Assembly (NCBI GenBank): GCA_024364735.1
Contig: JAGFNQ010000727.1
Coordinates: forward strand, 245,757 to 309,756
Direction of reading: 5' to 3'
Source: Boesenbergia rotunda
Taxonomy: Eukaryota; Streptophyta; Magnoliopsida; Zingiberales; Zingiberaceae
Length of the DNA stretch: 64,000 nucleotides
Below are positions 10,786-21,513 of this stretch, piece by piece (positions within the stretch are counted from its first letter, which is position 1; each line of letters opens with the position of its first letter). The position numbers and the translations under genes are program-made. The notes below the pieces were generated by a model. It worked only from the letters and a program-made list of their open reading frames with translations, did not search any database and was not told where the DNA came from.

Positions 10786-13700
10786 ATGGCTTCCTCCGAT
10801 TTCTCACCCTCCGGTGAACTCTCTCTCTCTCCCCCTATCTCTCTCATCTGAGATTTGTGCGTTTTGCATCGAAGTCTGGTCGTCTCGATTGAGTTTTTCT
10901 TCTGAAAAGTTAATTCGATTTGCTTCGTTGCAGGAACTTCGTCCCCCGATGGCCGATCGAGTCCAATCGCGAACACTAATTCCTCCCCTGCTCTTGGACC
11001 CGCCGGGCGTAGCAGCCGGCGACGGCGTCGTGCCCCCTCCGCCACACCCTCCCCCGGTGCCCTACTGACCCCATCCGCCACGCCGTCCGCTAGCGTCCCT
11101 CCCTCTTCTACCCCTTCCAGCCTCCGCCGCCGGTGGACACGCCGTCACCCCGCGACCCCCTCCACTCCTATGTCTGCCGACGAGAACCTCCCTCCCTCGT
11201 CAGACGCCGGGGATGATGACGCGGTCGACCACGATGACGCCGATTCCACTCCCGTGTTTGTCTGGGGTACCAACATCAGCGTGCAGGACGTGAACGCCGC
11301 CATTCTTCGGTTCCTCCGCCACTTTCGTGACCCGAGGGAGGCAGGCAGGGGGAACGGCCTGCTGGACGATGGAAAGTACATGCGGTCCGTCCACCGCATC
11401 ATGGAGCTTGAAGGTGGGGAGTCTTTGGACATCGACGCCCATGACGTGTTCGACTACGATCCTGATCTCTATACCAAGATGGTTAGGTACCCGCTGGAGG
11501 TCCTGGCCATCTTCGACATTGTGGTCATGGATTTGGTCGCTAGAATTGATCCATTGTTTGAGAAACACATCCAAACTCGAATCTATAATCTCAAATCTTC
11601 CGTCTGCATGAGGAATCTCAATCCTTCTGGTATATCCGCAGTGCTCACGTGCTTTACCAATCTCCTAACTTTAGTATCTATTGAATGATTTAATTATTCA
11701 AATTTGAACGATCGGTTTCTATTGGTCAGACATTGAAAAGATGGTGTCTGTGAAAGGGATGATCATCCGTTGCAGCTCAGTCATACCAGACGTCAAAGAG
11801 GCTACGTTTCGTTGTCTAGTCTGCGGTCATTACTCAGATCCCATTCTTGTTGACAGAGGTAAATACATTTGGCGTGCTACTGGTATACTTAAATTCTATT
11901 GTTGTATTTCTATTATCAGCCATAATCATACCATCAACAGTAGTCATTGGAGATTAGTCGACGTGTTTAATGTGTTTTAAATCTAGGCTATTAAACTTCT
12001 ACTGTCATGCGTTCTTGCCAGTTTTTCAAATGCCATAGTGATCAGTGATATTGGCTTACAAAGTGAGCCGTCTCACATTGTTTTTCTATTCAATAGCAGT
12101 TTAGATTTTTACTATATTTATCCAATCTGTGCTCTGGAAAACATGAACATGTTTGCTATATATATTTAAATTTTGTAGTTCATACTAAAGATTACATTAC
12201 TATCTTGAAGATCTAGATAACACTCAACAACTCATTGATGATGCAAATTGCTTTCAAATATCTTTCTGCAAAAATAAGCCTCCTTACCTTCTTAAACATG
12301 ATTTCATTTAATTTGGAACTCTGGCACTAGCTCCTGTAGAAGTCACCTAGTGCTATAGTCAATGGTCTAATCATCCTTTGATTTTGCTATCTCACAGTGA
12401 TCATGGATATGGGGTTTAAGCAGTTTCTAGATGTTTTCTTGTCCACTCTGTTGTGCTATTGTAGGTAGATTGTGGTTGCATTTACCACCATTTCATCTAA
12501 AAATTTAAGTTGGCAAGATCGGTGTGATCAAATTTTTTATTGATCCAAAGTTCGAACTTTTGGTTATATGCATTGTGCTCCGCATTGCAAGAAGTTGGTT
12601 GGTGCAACTAGGATGGCAATGGGTCGGGTTTCGGGTCGGATTCTATATCCTTCGTGTCCATACCCATCAGGTATTGGATATCCATCCGAATATCCATATC
12701 CATTAAAGGATTAGATATCTTGTATACTAATAATTTTTCTTCTTTCAATCCAACTATGTCATTCAACAAAATATATTAAAATTAATATCATATTTTAAAA
12801 AAATATATTATTTATAATTTTAAAAATAGATTAAACATCCATATAACTTACTTTTAACATCAACACAAATTGTTAGTAGTTTTGGGAAAAAAATTAATGT
12901 ATATATATATATATATATATGTTTTATTTAATCATGGTATTCGATCGGATATCGGGTATTGATAATCCCTCCATACTCTTTTCCATTCGGGTCAGATATC
13001 CGATCCTCCGTCGGATTCGGAGGAAATTGCCATCCTCGTGCAAGGCTCAACATTGTTCCAGGTCAAGCACCGCTCATGTGCTAGGCCAAGCATAGTCCAT
13101 TGCAAGCCTATCACTGCCATATTCTATTTTTTATTATTCTTTCTTGTCAAAAAAAATAATTTTAAAAATTAATAAATCATACTATTAAATTTTTATGAAT
13201 ATCTCAGATCATTATTTTTTATGTATTTATTGGAAATTAAATTTGTTTTATAAATTTTTTGTTGTTAAATTTTTGGCCTGATGGGTTGATCACCTAGCTC
13301 AGCCTCAATTGTGCTTAGGCTAATGCTAGGCCTAGGCAAAGACCTTCTTGGTGATGCCTAGTGACACTTGTTTGGAGTTCATGCTAGACTGGGCAAGGGT
13401 GGACTAGGCCGGGCCATCCTGGCCTGAGCTTCCCATGCTGTACTGACACCATTATGCTAGAGATATATGGAAGCGGATTCACATTTATTTTTTGATTGAA
13501 TTTATTCAGAATCTTAATAATAAATCTGATTCTTTGCTAGAATGCTGATTGAGCTATGTGCATGCAATCCTATATTCTCTCCTATCTTTCTCTTGTGATC
13601 CATATCACTCACCCTTCAGCAGACCCAACTAGAACTTGTGGCACTAACTATTTTAGTTTTTTTGGATTCTCATGTGAATATTGTTTTATGGAACAATCTA

Positions 13701-16700
13701 GTCATTAAGTTACTCTTGCAACAACCCAACATCGTTAATAGCACTGGTTTTGCAAAAAAAATTGTTTTATGATTTTGAATAGGCTAAAACATTAATTATG
13801 AATTTTTTGTGGATTCATGACATTTTCAAACAATTGTGGATCCATATTGTTACATAGATTATGTTCAATATGTGGTACTGTATAGCTTGGCAATCTCTTT
13901 GATTCACTCTTTTCATTTGGTTTATGTTGTTTTTTCCTCTTTGAATTAGGGAGGATAAATGAGCCGACAAGGTGTGTAAGACAGGAATGTTTAGCCATGA
14001 ACTCAATGACACTGGTTCACAATCGATGCAGGTGCCTCTTTCCCACATGAAGTTTTTATCGGTGTAACTAAATGAAACGTCAAAGTAAATTATTCATAAT
14101 GGTTGAATTGCAAAATAAACAGATTTGCAGATAAGCAGATTATCAAGTTGCAGGAAACACCAGATGAAATTCCAGAAGGGGGAACCCCACACACTGTCAG
14201 CATTTTGATGCATGATAAACTTGTAGACTCTGGAAAACCTGGAGATAGGGTTGAGGTTGGTGGAAGGTTCATAAAATAAGATATTTATATACAACTTCAT
14301 AAAATAAGATATTTATATACAACTTTTATCTCTTGAACTACCAATCTCCTTTTTCTCATTGTAGATCACAGGTATATACAGAGCAATGAGTGTTAGAGTA
14401 GGACAAACTCAGAGAACTGTGAAGTCTACATTTAAGGTAATTCTGTAGTCTGTCAAAGTATTCTTAGTTTCTCTGTTATCTATATTATTAAGTTTATCTG
14501 ATTTGACTCTTAGTTGAGTACAGACTAGTGAATTCACAATGTATCTTTCGATATTATTAATTGCAGACTTACATTGATTGTCTTCACATAAAGAAGACAG
14601 ACAAGTCTCGTCTCCTCCTTTCTGATCAAATGGATTGTGATGATAGTGCCGCTAACAAGACTGTTGAAGATGAAAATGCTGATTATCGTGACAAGGTGTT
14701 GATTTACAAAAACATTATGAATCTTCTTGATTTGTGAAAGAATTATGAAGTCTCACTACGTTGGAGATCTCTATAGCAACTAATGGAATTTGTTTGTTGG
14801 ATCTTTTAGATTGATAAAATAAAGGAGCTTTCTAAATTGCCAGATATCTACGACAGGCTTACCATGTCTTTGGCACCTAACATATGGGAATTGGATGATG
14901 TGAAAAGAGGTCTACTTTGCCAGGTTGTTTCTTTTATTCTTTTCACATCTTTTAGACTGAAAACAGAACTATCAATATGTATTATTGTATTTATACACTC
15001 ACAAATCTAGCTGACTTTTGCTTAATTCTCACATTAGCTTTTTGGAGGCAATGCTCTAAAGCTTGATTCAGGAGCAAGCTTCCGAGGTGACATTAACATT
15101 TTGTTGGTTGGAGATCCTGGAACCAGTAAATCGCAACTGCTCCAGTATATGCATCAGTTATCACCTCGTGGAATATATACAAGTGGGCGGGGGAGCTCTG
15201 CAGTTGGTCTAACTGCTTATGTTTCAAAAGACCCCGAGACTGGTGAAACTGTAAGCAGGAACTGCTGTTTATGCTGTTATTTTGGAAGTTAATTTTGACC
15301 TCTAAATCTATGTCCAGGTACTGGAAAGTGGTGCACTTGTCTTAAGTGACAGGGGGATCTGCTGTATTGATGAGTTTGATAAAATGTCTGAAAATGCACG
15401 CAGCATGTTGCATGAGGTACTTGATACATTTGAACAATACATAGTCTATCTTCTCTTGAGCTTTTGGAGAAATTGTCTGCATTAGTGCTTTAGCAATTTA
15501 CTCTTCTGAACATATATGGAATCTCTTTGTTTCCTGTGTGCGAGCAGGTGATGGAACAACAGACTGTATCAATTGCAAAGGCTGGAATAATTGCTTCATT
15601 AAATGCTAGGACTTCAGTATTAGCTTGTGCAAACCCTAGTGAATCTCGGTACAATCCTCAGCTCTCTGTGATTGACAACATCCATCTTCCTCCAACTTTG
15701 CTTTCAAGGTAAGTAGGCAATTTAGTAGTCCAATTGAAAAGATTGTTCACACTTACTTTACCATTGACGCACAATTCTTTTTTGCCAGATTTGATTTGAT
15801 TTATCTAATTTTGGACAAGGCAGATGAACAAACTGACAGACGTCTAGCCAAGCATATGGTTGCTTTGCACTTTGCAGATCCAAAGGTTGGATGTTTTCTT
15901 TATTTTTGATGATCTGCAATTGAAAAGCTTATTTTGTTTTAGCGGCAACAAAAGAATTGCAAGCTATATGAATTTCGAATAATTTTCTCAGGTTCTTTAT
16001 GTTTTGATCTTTTCTTGGTGGGTTTTTATTATGTCTTTATAATATGCAGACGCAAGTGCAAGAGTTTATTGACCTCCCTACCTTAGTTGCATATATCAGC
16101 TATGCTAGAAAGCATATTCATCCACAGATATCTGATGAAGCTGCTGAAGAGTTGACACGCCGATATGTGGAAATGAGGAAAAGAGGAAATGCACCAGGAA
16201 GCAGGAAGAAGGTATTTAAGTTACTATTTTTTTCTATGTAAAATTGTTCTGCTGAACTATTCTAATTAAACAGAATTGTTCTGCTGAAGTGTTCTAGTTA
16301 AACCATGATTACTATCAAGGCAATATATAGATTGTGACTTTTCTCAACAGCCTAAGCTTTTGCATTCTCTTGTATTTTAGAAAAGTCCATCAAATTATTG
16401 TTTTATCTTGCAATATAGCAATCCATGGTTTTGGTATACTTCCCCTTTATAGTGATAGCAATTCCTGTTTTTGCTTGCCTTCTCATATCATTATAATCCA
16501 ATGATAGGTTATCACGGCAACAGCTAGGCAAATTGAAAGCTTAATTCGCCTTGGTGAGGCACTTGCGCGTATGCGTTTTTCAGAATGGGTAATCAGAGTT
16601 ATGGGATTGTATGTCATTTCAGAATTTTGTAGAATTGTGTGCTCAATGGACTCTGATGATGCTTACAGGTTGAAGTACGAGATGTAGCAGAATCTTTTCG

Positions 16701-17343
16701 ATTGTTGGAAGTTGCATTGCAGCAGTCAGCAACGGACCATTCCACTGGTACGAAAACAATAGGTTTCATTTATCCACTATACTTTGTTTATGACAGTTAT
16801 GCCAACCTCTAACAATGTACTGGTTGCTACAGGAACGATCGATATGGATCTTATCATGACTGGAATATCTGCAAGTGAAAGGACTAGACGGGAGAATCTA
16901 GTTGCAGCCATGCGTAACCTTGTGATGGAGAAATTGCAAATAGGAGGTCACTCCGCTCGATTAGTAGAGGTATATTACTTCAGGTACTCTTACCAACTTA
17001 TCACTGTGTTTTCACTTGCTAATAAAGAGGAGTCAATATGTACAGTTGCTGGAGGAGCTCAATAAGCAAAGTTCCATGGAAGTTCACCTCAATGATGTAA
17101 GTTGAACCACAATGCTTCCATCTATTTATTTAGAGACGGACAATTAAGTATAGAAATCAAAACATTGCTATTTTTATGAACAAGAAAACTGTTGAGTTTT
17201 GAAATGCATGTTTGTGGTACTTAGTATTTTGCATTCGATGTTAATTCAATAGAATCCTAATTCGATAGGTGCGGAATGCCCTTGCAACTCTGGCCACTGA
17301 GGGAGTTGTTCTTCTTCACGGAGACAGCGTAAAGAGGATATGA
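10786..17343 (+). CDS. MCM4: DNA replication licensing factor MCM4
   Basis: Eighteen exons: 10786-10813, 10934-11629, 11730-11858, 13950-14031, 14123-14255, 14365-14436, 14567-14695, 14810-14923, 15038-15250, 15318-15416, 15548-15708, 15789-15885, 16050-16211, 16508-16588, 16669-16747, 16833-16969, 17046-17096 and 17269-17343. All phases agree and give 845 residues. MCM4 is one of six subunits of the MCM2-7 ring, the replicative DNA helicase loaded at origins. Seen: a low-complexity Ser/Pro/Arg N-terminus with SP and TP sites (about 1-115), typical of MCM4; an N-terminal zinc finger C270-X2-C273-X19-C293-X4-C298; Walker A GDPGTSKS (486-493); Walker B CIDEFDKM with D550-E551; arginine finger in LSRFD (R619). 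The C-terminus ends VKRI. The E2F cluster upstream predicts S-phase transcription. Intron 3 (2.1 kb) carries a hAT-like MITE. Confidence 0.97.
12609..13036. mobile_element. hAT-like MITE in MCM4 intron 3
   Basis: The ends are inverted: AGGATGGCAATGGG on the left and, read from the right end, AGGATGGCAATTTCC. Subterminal ATATCCGATCC/GGATATCC words are also inverted. The flanks GGTGCAAC and CGTGCAAG agree at six of eight positions, compatible with an aged 8-bp hAT target duplication. The interior is AT-rich with an (AT) microsatellite at 12900-12920 and has no coding capacity. Confidence 0.6.
13040..13445. repeat. Unclassified repeat-like sequence in MCM4 intron 3
   Basis: Runs of GGCCTAGGC/AAGCCTAGC-type words (near 13070-13110 and 13270-13430) flank an AT-rich centre. 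It looks like a decayed transposon. I cannot assign a family. Confidence 0.3.
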
Positions 17344-18506
17344 TGAAACCACTGAGTAGAGCTACTTGTTAAGTTTTTCAGACATCGATCACTAATTCAA
17401 TCAGGTGCCATGTCCCATCGCATGCAAAACAAGCTAGTTCATCTCATAGTCTAACGTATTTACTAAGAGTAACTTCTTTATATTACAATTTCTTCCTTTT
17501 GGATTGTTACTATGTCAAGAGCTTAATGCTGTGTTTTTCATTGTTTTGAAAAAGATATTGTCAAAACTGCAAGTTTTCATCATATTTGAGTAACAAAATG
17601 GAAAATATATATATATATATTGTTAAGAATTGAGAGAACAATGAAAGTAGAGGGAAAACTCAAGTTGGAAGCAAGGTTGGACCCTACTAATAAAATAAAA
17701 GCTCCATGGCATATCTTGGGAGTATTAAAGATGGGCAAAGCAAAAGTTAAAATGAACAATATTTTATAAATATCAAACGTTTAAGTGAATGTAATAAGGG
17801 GACACTTTTTTCGCCATGAGTTCAGTAATGATGCATTTTTAGGGTTCTTACCAACCTCATTAATAGTTTCTAGCTTTTTCAGCCAGCTACATTTCAATTT
17901 CCTATTCTTATGTATCATCGATTCTTAGAGTGTACTTGTCCAACAAGACTAGAATGGCATTGAACTCATTCAATGGAGAATCTATTGTTTTTCAGATAGT
18001 TACATTTCAAATCCAAATTTGCAGCCTGGATATTTACAGCATGAATCCTATCACTAGTATCATAATTCCTATTTACACTATAACATTTTCAGCCAAAAGC
18101 AAAACGTCTGCTATCTATAATTTATTGATGGCGCATACATAATTTGGTCTACGCATTAGATGCATGATTCCAACTATTTAAATAAAGCCTGTCCCTGATA
18201 TTGATAGAACGATTAGATTTTTTTTAAATTATCTAACGATCGAATTTTAATTATGACGTATTGTAAGGATTTTCTTAATCGTCTTTAAAATTAATTGATT
18301 GGAAGAGTTATATTTAAATTATACTAAAAAAATTATTAAAATAAAGTCCAGGGATAATGACTCTGCAGTTAGGTCATTTAAACAGTTAATCATCCATTTA
18401 ACTAAATAATTAATGAGCTATTAAAATAAAACTTGTATCTGAAATACTTTTAACTATCAATCTTGCTCTATAAATTAACCCTCTCGGCGCAATCCACAAC
18501 ATCAAC
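17344..18506. other. Intergenic between MCM4 and peroxidase
   Basis: This contains the MCM4 3' UTR and the peroxidase upstream region. The sequence is AT-rich with a short (AT) tract at about 17607-17620. TATAAAT at 18469-18475 is the best TATA candidate for the peroxidase, but it lies only about 32 bp before the ATG and would leave a very short leader. Confidence 0.5.
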
Positions 18507-19749
18507 ATGGCAACTGTGGGAGCTTCCCTGACCGTCTCCTCCCTCCTCACTGTGTCCCTCCTCTGCTTGTCCGCATCAGGTCAGTCTCTGCACCCGCAGT
18601 TCTACGACCGATCGTGCCCGAAAGCCCAGGCGATCGTTAAGGCGGTCGTCGCCAAAGCTGTTGCGAAAGATGCTCGAATGGCGGCTTCGCTCCTCCGCCT
18701 TCACTTCCATGACTGCTTTGTTAAGGTTCGATCGGTTCAGTTAGCTCAAAGGTTCGCGTCCGTGGCATGATTCGAGCTCACTTGGCAGGGGTGCGACGCA
18801 TCGAATTTGCTGGACAGCAGCGGGACCATAATCAGCGAGAAAAGGTCGAACCCGAACCGCGACTCCGCAAGAGGATTTGAGGTCGTCGATGAGATCAAAC
18901 TTGCAGTGGAGAAGGAATGCCCGGGAACTGTCTCCTGCGCCGACATCTCTGCGGTTGCCGCGAGGGACTCTACTGTCTTGGTGAATCGAATTATTGATTC
19001 GATTTGGATATCAAATAAATTTCTTGAATTCCATTTAATCTACTTTTTTTTGTTGGGGGAAAATTTTAAAAAAGGTTGGCGGGCCAAGTTGGGTGGTTCC
19101 ATTAGGGAGGAGGGATTCCTTGGGAGCGAGCATCAAGGGTTCTAACAACAACATTCCGGCTCCCAATAACACTCTGCAAACCATCATCACCAAGTTCAAG
19201 CTCAAAGGCCTCGACCTCGTCGATCTCGTCGCGCTCTCGGGTTGAAAGAATTCTCTCGTGTTTTATTTTCATAATAAATTGAGACTTTTAGAACTGTCAT
19301 TTTGAAAATTGATGATGATGATGATGATGATGATAGGTAGTCACACGATTGGAGATGCGCGGTGCGCCAGCTTCCGGCAGAGGCTGTACGATCAGACGGG
19401 CGACGGCCGGCCGGACTCCACCCTCGATCCGGCGTACGCCGCCGGCCTGCGGGGCCACTGCCCAAGGTCGGGAGGCGACCGAACGCTTTTCGCCCTGGAC
19501 CCGGTCACCCAGTTCAGGTTCGATAACCAGTACTTCAAGAACCTGGTGGCGAACAAGGGCCTCCTCGGCTCCGACGAGGTCCTTTTCACGGGCGGCGGCG
19601 CCACCGCGGAGCTGGTGAGGAAGTTCGCGAGGAGCAACGAGGCGTTCTTCGACCAGTTCGCCGAGTCGATGGTGAGGATGGGCAACATCGCGCCGCTGAC
19701 TGGGGTCAGAGGGGAGATCAGGAAGAATTGCAGGAGGATTAACAAGTGA
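18507..19749 (+). CDS. Class III secretory peroxidase (PRX72/PRX49-like)
   Basis: Exons 18507-18725, 18789-18980, 19075-19240 and 19337-19749 encode 329 residues, normal for the family. Four exons with introns after FHDCFVK, after ARDSTVL and inside SGSHTIG is the classic class III layout. An N-terminal signal peptide (about 1-25, ending SASGQS) precedes mature QSLHPQFYDRSCP. The distal heme site LLRLHFHDCF and the proximal-His motif SHTIG are present, as are the conserved cysteines, for example CP, GCD, VSCAD, RC and KNC. These enzymes oxidise phenolics with H2O2 in the wall or apoplast; the closest remembered relatives (PRX72 clade) act in lignification. Oddities: the Val/Ile of GCDASV is Asn here (GCDASN). 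Introns 2 and 3 have poor 3' splice sites: a purine-rich AAAAAAG and a (GAT)8 microsatellite abutting the AG. Intron 3 also has a weak donor, GTTGAA. Confidence 0.93.
19311..19334 (+). repeat. (GAT)8 microsatellite at the peroxidase intron 3 acceptor
   Basis: Eight GAT units run directly into the TAG acceptor at 19334-19336, where a pyrimidine tract would be expected. Confidence 0.9.
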
Positions 19750-21513
19750 AGTATTCATGCAGGCTCTCTTTCATGATGCACTACTTAAATAAGTAATTAA
19801 GAACGTGGTTATAGTGTTTGTTTGGTGATTAATAACTGATTAATGGTCATCTTGTTTGAGTTGTTTGTTTGCTCGTGCGAATAATAAATTTGGATTGGCA
19901 TCTAGTAAAATATGAACAAGATGATCCGTCGACAAAGTGTTTACTTGGGAGAGAGAAAAAGAGACCAGGAAAATATGAGAAAGACGAGACGAGTGAAAGA
20001 GCTCCTTTCCTTGGGAGAAAAAATTATTAACGAGGTTTCATAAAATTTCGGAAGATTGATTTAATTTTATAAAAAAATTTCATCAATCATTAGGGTAAAT
20101 CAGGAAGTACTCATAACGATTGATCTAGAAACTCAGCATTTCAAGATTCACCTTTCATAGAGAAAAAATTCAGGATTCGTCTTTCATTTAGAGAAAAAAT
20201 TCCTACAAAATACCGGAGATTGAATTACCAATATCTAAGATGGTTGATCTAGAAACTCAACATTTCAGGATTCGTCTTTCATTTAGAGAAAAAATTCCTA
20301 CAAAATACCGGGAATTGAATTACCAATGTCTAAGATGGTGATTAATTACCCTTCTACTACATCATAACCCCTGGAGCCTCCTTTGTGAGAGAAGAGATGA
20401 GAAGGAAGGAATCTTCGCCGCTTTGATAATCGGGATAATAGAAATATTTCGGACATAAGAATAATAAATAAGTCCTAATGAAAATGCCTAGGGGGATATA
20501 TTTGTTATAATGAAGTAAAAATTAATTTTCGATCAATATGTAATGAAGTAAAAAATTCTTTTCACTCTATAATTGTGTTCGGCTATAAATTAATTCTATA
20601 ATTTACTTCCCCTAACGGAATCAAAGATCGGATTGTGAATGACGTCTGAAATAAACGTCAACTATAAATTTATTCCGTTATTTACCTCCCTTAACAAGTA
20701 CTATATCGTATCTTGCTAGTGACTAATTTTATCAGAAATCCGGTATGTTGAACTATGAAGATCTGAAGCAGATCTTAAACCAAAATTGTTGAATTCAAAG
20801 ACGAATTAAAAGAATTTTATAATGAAATACCAATTCAATAGATGTCATTTAGCTGAAGGACGAATAATCATTGCTCATTATTAGACAATCATTTATTCAC
20901 AAACAGCTCTGGGAAGCTAATTGTTTTCATTTTGAATGGGATAATCCTATTTTATCAAATACTACTTTCAATAATTTACTAAGATTCCAATACAATTATG
21001 ACTACGATATAAACATCAGTGAGTTGCAGAATAACCACGATAAAGGAGGGTACAAGATCTTTGACAAAAAGTAACACCAACGATATCCTCCGGAGGATTA
21101 GATATCCTCCGGAGGATTAGACAGCACGAGTTATTTTGACACAATGCAGTGCCAAGGTGGTGTCTCCTCGCAATAGACTTCTGCATGTTCCTTGAACCAT
21201 GCTGAATTGATCGTCTAGGAAACTGTGAATTAGAAGATTTAGCCCTTCAGTCCTCATGATTGGAGATTCCATGAGAGTCGTGCATAGGTTCAAATCCAGA
21301 GGCTGCAACCATTTAGTTTAGTTATGTGAGTACAAAATCATCATGATTGGAGATTCCATGACAATCGCGCATAGGTTCAAATCAAGAGGCTGCAACCATC
21401 TAGTTATGTGAGTACTTTAGATGTATCTAATAATGTATTGGAGATAAAGCTTAAAAAATGGTTTCTCACCTGAAATAAACTTCTGAAGCAGTTGGCTTGT
21501 TTGCGATAATGAG
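19750..21513. other. Intergenic between peroxidase and the AT-hook/WD40 gene (convergent)
   Basis: This contains both 3' UTRs and the SINE relic. At 21080-21118 the 14-bp palindrome ATCCTCCGGAGGAT occurs twice in direct tandem. At 21256-21425 an 88-bp unit beginning TCATGATTGGAGATTCCATG is repeated twice. These lie in the probable 3' UTR or downstream of the minus-strand gene. No gene is seen. Confidence 0.55.
20088..20375 (-). mobile_element. Decayed SINE with internal tandem duplication
   Basis: Read on the minus strand this follows the SINE at 1781-2012 and 23774-24012 from head to tail. It shares the GGTAAATC.GGAAG, CTAGAA.C.CAGC, GAGGAAAAATTC and TG.CT..GAT words seen on the plus strand. 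About 90 bp of the middle (20135-20235 and 20245-20330) occur twice. C-to-T-type changes dominate, as expected for an old methylated copy. No target duplication was found. Confidence 0.6.

Noticed and set aside
10742..11081. Minus-strand ORF over MCM4 exons 1-2
   Set aside because: GC-rich antisense shadow, no family match, overlaps E2F promoter and verified MCM4 exons.
19297..19758. 153-codon minus-strand ORF with poly-His
   Set aside because: Shadow of peroxidase exon 4; the His run is the antisense of the GAT microsatellite.
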